Shown here: positions 52,556 through 62,461 of the stretch, piece after piece
Numbering within the stretch: position 1 is the stretch's first letter
Layout: the number at the start of each line of letters is the position of its first letter
Assembly (NCBI RefSeq): GCF_003285265.1
Contig: NZ_CP030239.1
Location: 1,818,501-1,882,500 of the forward strand
DNA length: 64,000 nucleotides
Direction: 5' to 3'
Source: Paracoccus mutanolyticus
Lineage (GTDB): Bacteria > Pseudomonadota > Alphaproteobacteria > Rhodobacterales > Rhodobacteraceae
Made by a program: the position numbers and the translations under genes
Notes under the pieces: generated by a model
Databases searched by the model: none
What the model saw: only the letters and a program-made list of their open reading frames with translations
What the model was told of the DNA's origin: nothing

Positions 52556-55500
52556 TCAGCCCTGCTCCAGCCGGCGGATCAGGTCGGGGGCGATCAGCGC
52601 CACCGCCTCGGGCGAGGTCATCTGGGCATGCAGGAAGGGCAGGTCCACCACCTCGAGCGCCGCGACATGGGGTTGCCACAAGGTCGGGGTCAGCCCGCGT
52701 TCGGCATGGTCGCGGGCGGCGCGGTAATGCGTGACCGTGCCGGGATAGGGGCGGTGGCGATGCTGCCGGATCAGCCGGTTCGTGTCGATGACCGACCGCA
52801 CCACCCCGTCCAGCACCGGCGGCGGCAAGGCCCCCAGCGCGGTATCCCCGGCCCGCAGGAAGGCCATGACGGCGTCGCGCGTGTCCAGCTCGGGGTGGGC
52901 GTCGGGGTCGTGGCCCGCGATCGCCAGCAGCGCGCGCAGGGCCGTCACCGGGTCGGGCTCGGGCTCGTCGCGCCAGACCTCGGCTGGATAGCTGTCCAGC
53001 AGGGCGACGACGCCCGGCGGGCGCCCCCCCTCGGCCAGGATCGCGGCGATTTCCTGCGCCAGGATGCCGCCGACCGACCAGCCGGCCAGATGAACCGGAC
53101 CGGCGGGAACCTGGCCCGCGATGCGGGCGGCGTAGTCCTGCGCCAGCGCCGACAGGCTGGCGGGCATCGGACGCGCGGGGTCAAGGCCCGGGTGCTGCAA
53201 CCCCCAGACCCGGCGGCCGGCCGCGATCCGGCGCGCCAGGCCGCGATAGCCCCAGGCAAGCCCGCCCGCCGGATGGATCAGGAACAGGGGCGCGCGCGCC
53301 GTGTCGCCATCGGCCAGCAGGATCAGGGGGCCGAGCCCGTCGTCCCCCGCCCGACCCCCGTCCAGCGCCACGGCCAGATGGGCCAGCACGGGATGTTCGA
53401 AGATGGTGCCAAGGCCCGGGTCGCGGCCGGTCGCGGCCTCGATCTCTTGCGCGAGGCGGACGGCGGACAGGGAATCGCCGCCCAGGGCAAAGAAGTCGGC
53501 CTCGGCCGGAGCGGGTTCGGGCAGGTGCAGGATACGCGCGAAAAGCCCGGCCAGCAGCCGCTCGGTCGCGGTTTGCGCGGCCCGGCCCAAGGCCAGGAAC
53601 TCGGGCGCGGGCAGGGCCTTGCGGTCCAGCTTGCCGTTTGCGGTGACGGGCAGCGCCTCCAGCGTGATCTCGGCCGCGGGCAGCATATAGGCGGGCAGGC
53701 TGGCCGCCAGCCGCTCGGCCAGCAGGCCGGGACGCCAGGCCGCGCCCGCCGCGGGCACGACATAGGCCACCAGCCGCTTGTCGCCGGCGTGATCCTCGCG
53801 CGCGATCACCACGGCCTCGCGCGCCAGGCCGGTGGCCATGATCGCGGCCTCGATCTCGCCCAGCTCGATGCGCAGGCCCCGGATCTTGACCTGGTGGTCC
53901 GAGCGGCCAAGGTAGATCACCGCCCCGTCGGGCCGCAGCCGCGCCAGGTCGCCGGTGGCGTAGAGCCTTCCCCCCGGACCCTGGACGAAACGCTCGGCCG
54001 TCAGGTCGTCCCGGCCCAGATAGCCGCGCGCCAGCTGCACGCCGCCCAGGTACAGGTTGCCCGCCAGCCCCGGCGGCACCGGCCGCATCCGGTCGTCCAG
54101 CACCGAAAGCGCGGTGTTCCACACCGGCCAGCCGATAGGGACCGGGTTGCTGCGGTCCTGCGCGTCGGCGGGCCAGTAGCTGACATCGACGGCGGCCTCG
54201 GTCGGGCCGTAGAGGTTGTGCAGCTCGGCCCGGATGCGGTCGTGGAAGCGGTCGCGCTGATCCGCCGTCAGCTCCTCGCCCGAACAGAAGACGCGCCGCA
54301 TCGCCAGCCCCTCGGAGGCGGGCGAGGCCAGAAAGGCCGACAGCATCGAGGGCACAAAATGGCAGGTGGTGATCGCATGGTCGCGGATCAGCCGGGCGAT
54401 GGCGGCAGGGTCGCGATGCGCGCCGGGGGGCGCCATGACCAGCTCGGCCCCGGCGATCATCGGCAGGAAGAACTCCCAGACCGAGACGTCGAAGGTCGCC
54501 GGCGTCTTTTGCAGGATGCGGTCGCTGGCATCGATGCCGTAATGCGCCTGCATCCACAGCAGGCGGTTGACGATGGCGCGATGGTCGATGGCGACGCCCT
54601 TGGGTTCCCCGGTCGAGCCCGAGGTGAAGATCACATAGGCCAGATCACCCGGCGCGGGCTCTCCCTCGGGCTCGCCGTCCCGGGGCCAGTCGGCGGGACA
54701 CAGCAAGGGCGCATCCGGCGCGAACAGCGGCGCCAGGTCGGGGGTCGTCAGCACGGCGACCGGCTGGGCCTGGTCCGGATGCGGGCGATGCGCTGGGGCG
54801 GGTGCGCCGGGTCCAGCGGCAGATAGGCCGCTCCCGCCCGCAGGCAGGCCAGCAGCGCGATCGGCAGACCGGCCGACGCACCACGGCTGTAGGCGTCGAG
54901 CCGGTTCGGCGGCAGCACCAGGAAGACCGAGCTCACGCGGTGGCGCAGATCGGCAAAGCGCCTCGCGGTCGGCCTTACCGAGGAAACGGTTCGCGGCGCG
55001 GGCAATCAGATGCCCGAATTGCGTCCGAAGCCGGTTCCTGATCGGGTTCGTGGCCTGGCGCGGGCCTGCGCCTCGGCGATCTCGGCGGGGCTGGCGGTCG
55101 GGACCTCGGCCAGGGACTCAGCCTCCAGCGCGGCGGTCAGGAAGGCCACCAGCCGGTCGCCATGGCCCTGCACCTCGGTCCGGGTGTAAAGGGCGGGATT
55201 GGCGTCGACCTCGAAGACCATCCCTTGGGGATCGCCGCGGAAGGTCAGGGTCAGGTCGTCGACCGCGCCCGCGCCCAGGATGTGCAGCCGCACCGACAGT
55301 CCTGGAAACTCCGGTGCCCTGTCAAAGGGCTGCACGTTCACGATGGGCCCGTAAAGCCGCCGCGTCCCGCCGACCAGACCCAGTTCGCGGCGCAAAAGCT
55401 CGCTGCGGTAAAGCCCGTGGCGCCGGCCTTGGGCCATGCGCCGCGACTGATGGGCCAGCCATTCGGGCAGCGCGGCATCCTCGTCGATCTGCAGGCGATG

Positions 55501-56430
55501 GGGCAGGACGTTCATCGCCATGCAGGGCACTTGGGCGATCTTGCGCCCCATCCGCGCCATGAAGGGCAGGCCGATCACCGCCTCGCCCCCGGTCCAGCGT
55601 GCCAGATAGGCGCCGGCCAGGGCGTTCAGCATGTCCGGCCAGCCCAGCCCGCAAGCCTGGGCCTGGGCGGACAGGCGGGCCAGCAGGGACTGGGGCAGGG
55701 TGCGGCTGTCGCGCAGGAAATCGTGGCCGCTGACCGCGCGGCCGGGGGCCGGGCCCGCGGCCTCGGGCAGGTCCGCAAGCGCGCGGTGCCACCAGTCGCG
55801 ATCCACCGCGCGGCGAGGGGACTGGCGATAGGCCGCGTCTTCCTCGGCCGCAAGCGACAGGGGGCCGAAGGGCGCGGGCGCCGGCCCTTGCCCAGTCAGC
55901 GCGGCGTAATGTTCGGCGATGCGGTTCGTGACCAGCACCATGCCATAGCCGTCGATGGCCAAGTGGTGGATGCGTTCGTAAAGGAAATGTCGGTCGGGCG
56001 CGATGACGAACAGCGTGAAGGCCGCCGCCGGGTCCCGGTCCAGCTGCAGCGGGCGACGGCTGTCGGCGCGCATCTGGGCCAGGGCTTGCGCCTCTGGCTC
56101 GGGCTGGACGGTGAGGTCGGCGAAGCCCAGCATCGGCGGCAGCCCGCCCGCCTGGCGCGGCCCGTTCCCGGGATCGGCAAAGCGCAGCGACAGGGCCGGG
56201 CTTTCGGCGATGGTGCGTGCCACCGCCGCCGCCATCGCGTCGCGATCCAAGGGGCCCAGCAGTTCCAGGTATTGCCCGGTGTTCAGGATCGGGTTCGCTG
56301 GGTCCAGCGCCTGGGCGTACCACAATCCCTCCTGCGCCTCGGACAAGGGCGGCGAGTCGGGCGTGACGGGGCACAGGGGCATCGGCTCGTCACCGTGAAG
56401 GGGAGAGGACGGCGAAGACTGCTGAGTCAT
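52556..56430 (-). CDS. EntF-like NRPS: C-A-T-TE, serine-type (frame breaks)
   Basis: Nonribosomal peptide synthetase of about 1290 residues. Condensation domain (56430 to about 55010) with HHLAIDGYG; adenylation domain with YVIFTSGSTGEPKGV, FDVSVWEFF, LYGPTEAAVDVS, YATGDL, NGKLDRKALP; carrier site FFALGGDSLSAVRLA; thioesterase with LAGWSVGGILA and a final LEVVDLPFLHAQM. Reading the binding-pocket residues by alignment with EntF (DVW, H, F, S, L, V, D, K) gives the Ser code. The domain order equals EntF. Two breaks: 54775 (one G lost, IRDQAQPVAV) and the C-A junction at about 54880-55030, which is too short and garbled. No entABCE-like genes are in the window. Confidence 0.9.
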
Positions 56431-56503
56431 GGGCGGACGGCCATATTCTTGTTACCGCGACAGGCCTATCTTGCCCCGTCAGGATTGGGGCCATAGTCTT
56501 GGC

Positions 56504-56526
56504 ATGAAAAATAGTCAACTTTTCAT
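56504..56526. promoter_or_regulatory. Candidate operator between the NRPS and cytochrome b561 genes
   Basis: ATGAAAA (56504-56510) and TTTTCAT (56520-56526) form a 7-bp inverted repeat with a 9-base spacer; ATAGTC occurs at 56493-56498 and again at 56511-56516. The site lies in the divergent gap and could serve iron control of the NRPS. Unproven. Confidence 0.4.
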
Positions 56527-56570
56527 CCCCCACCGCCCGGACCGATCCGGCCGCATATCCAGGACCCAGG

Positions 56571-57146
56571 ATGCCCAAGACCTCTGCCGATGCCACGCTC
56601 CCGCTTCGCGACACCCAAGCAGTATATGGGCGCGTCACAAGGGTTTTGCACTGGTCCATCGCGGCGCTGATGGCCTGGCAGTTCCTGGGCATGGGGCTGC
56701 GGCTGATCCTTGGCCGCACGCCCGTGGTCAGTTTCTTCGTCGGATCGCACCAGAAGGTGGGCACGGTCCTGTTCCTGCTGATCCTGGCGCGCATCGGCTG
56801 GGCGCTTTCGAACCGGCGCAACCGGCCCGACCACGGCGCCGGATTGCTGGGACGGGCGGCCACCGCCGGGCACCTGGCGCTGTATCTGGCGATGCTGATC
56901 GTGCCGACTGCCGCCCTGCTGCGCGCCTGGGGCTCCGAGCGGGTCTTTGCGCCCTTCGGGTTTCAGGTCTTTCCCGCCCAGATGCCCGAGATCGGCTGGG
57001 CCGTGAGCATCGGCGACGCCCTGCATGGCGAACTCGCCTGGATCATGCTGGCGCTGATCGCGGGCCATGTCATCATGGTGGGCCTGCACGAAAGCATGTG
57101 GCGCGATGGCACGCTGGCGCGGATGGCTGGCCGGCGCCGCGCCTGA
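56571..57146 (+). CDS. cybB: Cytochrome b561
   Basis: 191 residues, four transmembrane helices, di-haem. Haem-ligand His in RVLHWSIA, GSHQKVG, TAGHLALY and LHGELAW, with AGHVIMVGLHE at the end. Quinol oxidation and superoxide reduction are known for the E. coli enzyme. Divergent from the NRPS gene and not obviously linked to iron uptake. Intact. Confidence 0.92.
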   Translation: MPKTSADATLPLRDTQAVYGRVTRVLHWSIAALMAWQFLGMGLRLILGRTPVVSFFVGSHQKVGTVLFLLILARIGWALSNRRNRPDHGAGLLGRAATAGHLALYLAMLIVPTAALLRAWGSERVFAPFGFQVFPAQMPEIGWAVSIGDALHGELAWIMLALIAGHVIMVGLHESMWRDGTLARMAGRRRA

Positions 57147-57180
57147 AACGGCAGCGCGGCGCTTGCGGCAAATGTCGCAT

Positions 57181-57244
57181 GGGTATTTGAAAAACGGTGA
57201 AAGCCGGGGCGCTGCGCCTGGTCTTCACCGTTTTTCAAATACCC
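57181..57244 (+). repeat. Perfect inverted pair of the intergenic repeat, copy C
   Basis: The core GGGTATTTGAAAAACGG..GAA (57181-57201) is followed after 22 bases by its exact reverse complement (57224-57244), giving a 21-bp hairpin stem, downstream of cybB. Confidence 0.85.
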
Positions 57245-57343
57245 GATCGCCGCGACGCCGCAAGGGCAACGCCTCAGGTGGGGCGAAAGGCCCCGGCGGC
57301 CTTTTCGATTGATCCGGCGGCCGGCAGGTGTCACGATCCGGTC

Positions 57344-57676
57344 ATGAACATGCCCTTCGGCTTCAATGCGGATCAGGAGCGGGTCGCCTTTGACCGGGCC
57401 GAGCTTGGCGTGATCCTGTCGCTTTACGGCCGGATGGTCGCGGCGGGGGAATGGCGCGACTATGGCCTGTCGTTCCTGCGCGAGGTGGCGGTGTTTTCCG
57501 TCTTTCGCCGGGCTGCCGAGAACCCGCTTTACCGCATCGAGAAGCGGCCCCGGCTGCGTGCGGCGCAGGGGCAATATGCGGTGATCGGGATGGATGGGCG
57601 CGTGCTCAAGCGCGGGCACGACCTGGGGCAGGTGCTGCGCGTGCTGGAGCGCAAGCTGATCCGGCCGGTCGACTAG
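57344..57676 (+). CDS. DUF2794 family protein
   Basis: 110 residues; function unknown. Text such as ERVAFDRAELGVILSLYGRM, EWRDYG and FSVFRRAAENPLYRIEKRP is typical of this alphaproteobacterial family. The ATG at 57344 was chosen as the first that starts family similarity. Its stop overlaps, tail to tail, the stop of the AEC permease gene. Confidence 0.85.
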   Translation: MNMPFGFNADQERVAFDRAELGVILSLYGRMVAAGEWRDYGLSFLREVAVFSVFRRAAENPLYRIEKRPRLRAAQGQYAVIGMDGRVLKRGHDLGQVLRVLERKLIRPVD

Positions 57677-58599
57677 CCGCCCACCCAGTGGATGACGAAG
57701 GGCAGGGTCAGGATGCTGGCCGCCGTCGATACCAGGATCGCGGTCGACACCCGATGCGCCGCGACGCCAAAGTGCTGGGCAAGAATATAGACGTTGCCCG
57801 CGACCGGCAGGCTGGCTGCGGCGATCATCACGCCCGCAGCAAAGGGCTGCACGTCAAAGATGGCAAGCGCCGCGGTGCCCACCGCCAGGGGATGCAGCAC
57901 CAGCTTGGCCAGGCTGATCCACAGCGCCGGGGCCAGCCGCTCGGCCCGGCGGCCTGCCAGGCTGGCGCCGATGGCGAACAGCGCCCCGGGTGTCGCGGCG
58001 GCGCCCAGTAGCGACAGGAATTCGTCCGCCGGGCGGGGCATCGGCAGCCGCAGCCAGGCCCAGCCGAGCCCGGCCACCATGGAGACGATCATCGGGTTCG
58101 CGACGACGCCACGGACCAGCGGCACCAGCGCCGAGGCCAGCCCCCGCCCGTGCCGCGCGGCCGTGACCAGCAGCGTCAGCAGCGCCGAAAAGATCACCAG
58201 GTCGATGGCCAGCACCATCATCACCGGGCCGATGGCCGCCTGTCCCAGCAGCACGACCAGCATGGGCACGCCCAGAAAGCCGGTGTTGCCGGTGACGGCG
58301 CTGTGCGATTCCATCGCCGCCTCGGCCAGGGGCAGGCGGCGCCAGCGCGCGACCGCCATCGCCAGCAGCCACAGCGCCAGCGTGCCGGTCAGATAGGCCA
58401 TGAAGAAGGGCGCGTCGAACAGTCGCCGCACGTCGAGCCCGGCGGCAAAGCGGAACAGCATCGCCGACAGTGCGAAGTAGAAGACGAATTTCGTCAGCCA
58501 CGCGGTCGCTTCCTGCGGAAAGAACCGGGTGTGGCCGGCCAGCCAGCCGGTGCCGATGATCAGGAAGAAGGGCAGCGTGCGCAGAAAGATGTCAAGCAT
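57673..58599 (-). CDS. AEC-family (auxin efflux carrier) permease
   Basis: 308 residues and about ten membrane helices in two five-helix halves, with the conserved NTGFLGVPM in helix 4 and NVYILAQHFGV near helix 9. In bacteria these carriers export or import small organic acids; the substrate is not readable. Overlaps the tusA stop by 8 bases. Intact. Confidence 0.88.
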   Translation of the reverse strand: MLDIFLRTLPFFLIIGTGWLAGHTRFFPQEATAWLTKFVFYFALSAMLFRFAAGLDVRRLFDAPFFMAYLTGTLALWLLAMAVARWRRLPLAEAAMESHSAVTGNTGFLGVPMLVVLLGQAAIGPVMMVLAIDLVIFSALLTLLVTAARHGRGLASALVPLVRGVVANPMIVSMVAGLGWAWLRLPMPRPADEFLSLLGAAATPGALFAIGASLAGRRAERLAPALWISLAKLVLHPLAVGTAALAIFDVQPFAAGVMIAAASLPVAGNVYILAQHFGVAAHRVSTAILVSTAASILTLPFVIHWVGG

Positions 58600-58825
58600 C
58601 GGGTCCGCGTTCGACGGTGTATTCGGTCTGACCCGGGGCGGTCTCGCGGACCGAGATCAGGACATGGCCGGATTCGGCGCAGAAATGCGGCACGTCGACC
58701 AGCGCCGCACGGTCGGTCGCAAGCAGGGTGACGCGGGTTCCGGGCGGCTGGCCCAGAAGGCGCTTGCGCAGGCGCAGGACCGGCAGGGGACACAGAAGCC
58801 CGCGGGCGTCGATCTGCAGGCTCAT
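58592..58825 (-). CDS. tusA: TusA/SirA-type sulfurtransferase
   Basis: 77 residues. The CPxP motif [15 protein letters not shown] is near residues 9-23, the mark of the TusA sulfur carrier used for tRNA thiolation or molybdenum cofactor. Its ATG overlaps the DUF2478 stop. Whether it is TusA proper or another carrier is not decided by sequence alone. Confidence 0.85.
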   Translation of the reverse strand: MSLQIDARGLLCPLPVLRLRKRLLGQPPGTRVTLLATDRAALVDVPHFCAESGHVLISVRETAPGQTEYTVERGPDA

Positions 58826-59322
58826 GCCAATGCGACCCGCGCCCGGCACCAGTCGAGCGCGGCCCCGGGCGCGACCGGCTGCGCCATCTCGCCCGCGAAG
58901 GCGTGAAAGCCGGGCAGTTGCTCGGCCGGGACCGACAGCAGGACCGGCACGCCCTGGGCCAGCGCCTGGGCGATGACGTCGCGAAAGCCGCGACCGAAAC
59001 ATTCCTGCTTGCCGAACTTGTTGACGATGACGAGATCGGCACCGCGCGCCAGCGCCGCCTCGGCCCGTGCCACGGCCTGGGCCAGCGCACCCGTGTCCAG
59101 CCGGCAGCCTTCGGCGCAGGTGCCGAGGTTCTGCGAGATGCGGATGACGGACCCGTCGCCGAGGATGCGCAGGTCCATGTCGCAGTCCTGCCCTTCGCCC
59201 CGATCCAGGTTCTGCTGGACCGCGCCGGCCAGCCGCAGCCCCTCGCGTTCCAGCAGGGCGGCGGTTTCGGCGAGCAGCCGGTCGGCGCCGCCGGCGTCGG
59301 GGATGGTGACAAAGCCAAGCAT
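58822..59322 (-). CDS. DUF2478 family protein
   Basis: 166 residues. The stretch [20 protein letters not shown] and the start [19 protein letters not shown] resemble DUF2478, a family linked in other genomes to molybdate and molybdenum cofactor genes. A P-loop is not evident. Its link with tusA on the same strand suggests sulfur or molybdenum cofactor work, but this is inference from the neighbours. Confidence 0.8.
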   Translation of the reverse strand: MLGFVTIPDAGGADRLLAETAALLEREGLRLAGAVQQNLDRGEGQDCDMDLRILGDGSVIRISQNLGTCAEGCRLDTGALAQAVARAEAALARGADLVIVNKFGKQECFGRGFRDVIAQALAQGVPVLLSVPAEQLPGFHAFAGEMAQPVAPGAALDWCRARVALA

Positions 59323-59377
59323 CGCGGTTCCTTTCCCAAGGCGGCCAGAATAGTCCCGGCGGCGGCGGGCGCAACGT

Positions 59378-59397
59378 GGGTATTTGGAAACGGTGAA
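59378..59397 (+). repeat. Dispersed intergenic repeat, copy D
   Basis: GGGTATTTGGAAACGGTGAA, 6 bases before the cobA stop codon, in the gap between cobA and DUF2478. Confidence 0.75.
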
Positions 59398-59403
59398 AGC
59401 CCT

Positions 59404-60135
59404 TCAGGGGCTGTCGGCCAGAGGTCCGTAGAAGATCAGCGCGGGATGGGGGCTGGGCCCCTCGGCCGCGAGCAGCGCGGCAAGGCCCGATACCGTGGTG
59501 CGGACCAGCCGCTGGTGGGGGTGGCCCACGGCCTCGGCCAGCAGGGCCGGGGTGTCGGCGGGCAGGCCGTTTTCGATCAGCGACCGGGCCATGCCGGGAA
59601 ATGTGCGCTGGCCCATGAAGACGACCGTGGTGGCGCGCGGATCGGCCAGCGCCGCCCAGTTCTGGTCCTGCGGCAGGCCCCCGGTCACGTCGGCGCCGGT
59701 CACGAATTGCAGCCGCCGCGCCGTCAGGCGCCGGGTCAGCGGCAGGCCCGCGACCGCCGCCGCCGCCATGGCCGAAGGAACGCCGGGCACGATCTCGTAG
59801 GGAATGGCGGCGGCGCGCAGCGCGGCCAGTTCCTCCTCGAGCCGGCCGAAGACGCCGGAATCGCCCGATTTCAGCCGCACCACATGTTTGCCGGCGCTGG
59901 CATGCTCGACCAGCAGGGCATTCACCGTTTCCTGCTTGGCCGAGGGACGGCCGGCGCGCTTGCCCACCGGGATGCGTTCCGCCTGCGGTCCCGCCTGGTC
60001 CAGCACCGGCCCCGAGGCGAGGTCGTCGTAAAGCACCACGTCGCAGCCCTGCAGCAGGCGCAACGCGCGCAAGGTCAGAAGCTCGGGGTCACCCGGCCCG
60101 GAGGAGACGAAGCTGACGCGGCCTTGTTCGGTCAT
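59404..60135 (-). CDS. cobA: Uroporphyrinogen-III C-methyltransferase
   Basis: Methylates uroporphyrinogen III, first step to sirohaem and cobalamin. 243 residues from the ATG at 60135 (GCGGAAAG before it). [38 protein letters not shown]. The usual GGDP motif reads [15 protein letters not shown], with Ser where Pro is common. A standalone methyltransferase, not a CysG fusion. An ATG at 60165 is possible but has no ribosome site. Divergent from pyrB. Confidence 0.9.
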   Translation of the reverse strand: MTEQGRVSFVSSGPGDPELLTLRALRLLQGCDVVLYDDLASGPVLDQAGPQAERIPVGKRAGRPSAKQETVNALLVEHASAGKHVVRLKSGDSGVFGRLEEELAALRAAAIPYEIVPGVPSAMAAAAVAGLPLTRRLTARRLQFVTGADVTGGLPQDQNWAALADPRATTVVFMGQRTFPGMARSLIENGLPADTPALLAEAVGHPHQRLVRTTVSGLAALLAAEGPSPHPALIFYGPLADSP

Positions 60136-60234
60136 CTTTCCGCGATGCGGCAAAATCGGTTTCATGGCAAGGGGCTGCTTGCCGGGTCCGTCCCCATTTG
60201 CGATAGAGGGCGCGACCGAGAGCCGGGGGTATCC

Positions 60235-61194
60235 ATGTTCCGAGCGCGCCATCTGTTGGGGATCGAGCCTTTGGCCCCGGCTGAAATCACAACGCTTCTT
60301 GACCTGGTCCGAAAGCTAGTCGACCTGAACCGCCGCACGGTGAAGCATTCCGATGCGCTGGAGGGCATGACCCAGATCAACATGTTCTTCGAGAACTCGA
60401 CCCGCACCCAGGCCAGTTTCGAACTGGCCGGCAAGCGGCTGGGGGCGGATGTGATGAACATGTCGGTGGCCCAGTCGAGCGTGAAGAAGGGCGAGACGCT
60501 GATCGACACCGCGCTGACGCTGAACGCCATGCATCCCGACCTGCTGGTGGTGCGCCACCCGCAATCGGGCGCGGTGGACCTGCTGGCGCAGAAGGTGAAC
60601 TGCGCCGTGCTGAACGCGGGCGACGGGCGGCATGAACATCCGACCCAGGCGCTGCTGGACGGGCTGACCATCCGCCGGGCCAAGGGCCGGCTGCACCGTC
60701 TGACCATCGCCATCTGCGGCGACATCGCGCATAGCCGGGTCGCGCGCTCGAACCTGTTCCTGCTGGGCAAGATGGAGAACCGGCTGCGCCTGGTCGGTCC
60801 CGCGACGCTGATGCCCGCGGGCGCGGCCGACTGGGGCTGCGAGGTCTATGAGGACATGCGCGAGGGTCTGAAGGGCGCCGACGTGGTGATGATGCTGCGG
60901 CTGCAAAAGGAACGGATGGACGGCGGCTTCATCCCGTCCGAGCGGGAATATTACCACCGCTGGGGGCTGGATGCCGAGAAGTTGGCGCTGGCCGCGCCCG
61001 ACGCCATCGTCATGCACCCGGGCCCGATGAACCGGGGCGTCGAGATCGACGGCACCATCGCCGACGACATCAACCGTTCCGTGATCCAGGACCAGGTCGA
61101 GATGGGCGTCGCCGTGCGCATGGCCGCGATGGACCTGCTGGCGCGGAACCTGCGCGCGGAACGCGGCGCCAAGGCTTCGGAGATGATGGCATGA
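60235..61194 (+). CDS. pyrB: Aspartate carbamoyltransferase, catalytic chain
   Basis: Commits carbamoyl phosphate to pyrimidines. 319 residues from the ATG at 60235. Carbamoyl-phosphate motif [25 protein letters not shown], and [12 protein letters not shown]. No regulatory chain (pyrI) follows; instead a PyrC-like protein overlaps by ATGA, which is the pyrB-pyrC' type. Intact. Confidence 0.95.
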   Translation: MFRARHLLGIEPLAPAEITTLLDLVRKLVDLNRRTVKHSDALEGMTQINMFFENSTRTQASFELAGKRLGADVMNMSVAQSSVKKGETLIDTALTLNAMHPDLLVVRHPQSGAVDLLAQKVNCAVLNAGDGRHEHPTQALLDGLTIRRAKGRLHRLTIAICGDIAHSRVARSNLFLLGKMENRLRLVGPATLMPAGAADWGCEVYEDMREGLKGADVVMMLRLQKERMDGGFIPSEREYYHRWGLDAEKLALAAPDAIVMHPGPMNRGVEIDGTIADDINRSVIQDQVEMGVAVRMAAMDLLARNLRAERGAKASEMMA

Positions 61195-62461
61195 TCCTGC
61201 ACTTCCAGAACGCGCGCCTGGTCGACCCCGAGGCCCAGGCGGTCGAGCCGTCGACCCTGACCATCCGCGACGGCCGCATCGAGGCGGTGGGCGGCGACGC
61301 CCCCGAGGGGGCCGAACTGGTCGATTGCGGGGACCGCTGCCTTGCCCCCGGCATCGTCGACTGGGGCGTCAAGATCGGCGAGCCGGGCGAGCGGCACAAG
61401 GAAAGCTTTCGCAGCGCCGGCCTTGCGGCGGCGGCGGGGGGCGTGACCACGATCGTCGCGCGGCCCGACACGCAGCCGCCGATCGACGCGCCGGAATCGC
61501 TGGAATTCGCGACCCGGCGGGCCGCGGATGCCCTGGTCAACATCCGCCACATGGCGGCCCTGACCAAGGCGCGCGAGGGCCGCGAGATGGTCGAGATGTC
61601 GTTCCTGCAGGATGCAGGCGCGGTCGCCTTTACCGATGGGGTCCGGGTCGTGTCGGACACCCGGCTGCTGTCGCGCTGCATGACCTATGCCCGGGGGCTG
61701 GGCGCGCTGATCGTCGGCCACCCGCAGGAACCGGGCCTGTCCAGGGGGGCGGCGGCGACAAGCGGAAAGTTCGCCTCGCTTTACGGCCTGCCGGCTGTGT
61801 CGCCGATGGCCGAGGTGATGGGGCTGGACCGCGACCTGTCGCTGGTGGCGATGACGGGCGCGCGCTATCATGCCGACCAGATCACCATCGCGGCCAGCCT
61901 GCCGGCGCTGCGCCGCGCGCGGCAGGCGGGGCTCGACGTGACTGCGGGGACCTCGATCCACCACCTGACGCTGAACGAGTTGGATGTCGGCGGCTATCGC
62001 ACCTTCTTCCGCTTCACGCCCCCCCTGCGGTCCGAGGATGACCGTCAGGCCATGGTCGAGGCGGTGGCCGACGGCACCATCGACGTGATCGCCAGCTTCC
62101 ACACCCCGCAGGACGAGGAAAGCAAGCGCCTGCCCTTTGCCGAGGCGGCGCCCGGCGCGGTCGGGTTGCAGACCCTGCTGCCGGCCGCGATGCGGCTTTA
62201 CCATGCGGGCGGGCTGAGCCTGCCGCAGCTGTGGCGGGCGCTGGCGCTGAACCCGGCCAGGCGGCTGGGTCTGGAGGCCGGGCGGCTGGTCCCGGGGGCG
62301 CCCGCCGACTTGGTCCTGTTCGATCCCGACGCGCCCTTCGTGCTGGACCGCTTCGCGCTTTTGTCGAAATCCAAGAACACCCCCTTTGACGGCGCGCGGA
62401 TGCAGGGCCGGGTGCTGGGAACCTGGGTGGCCGGCCGCCCTGTCAACGGAATGCCGCATGA
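61191..62461 (+). CDS. Dihydroorotase homologue, zinc ligands missing (PyrC')
   Basis: About 423 residues, amidohydrolase fold. In active enzymes the first strand ends with HxH (..DMHVHLREPG); here it reads [18 protein letters not shown], and the late DHAPH motif is [12 protein letters not shown], so the metal-binding His and Asp are lost. This is the pseudo-dihydroorotase known to hold the aspartate carbamoyltransferase in a dodecamer. As printed, the frame runs on into plsY; a base lost before the natural stop (..VNGMPx-TGA at 62459-62461) explains this. Overlaps pyrB by ATGA. Confidence 0.88.
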
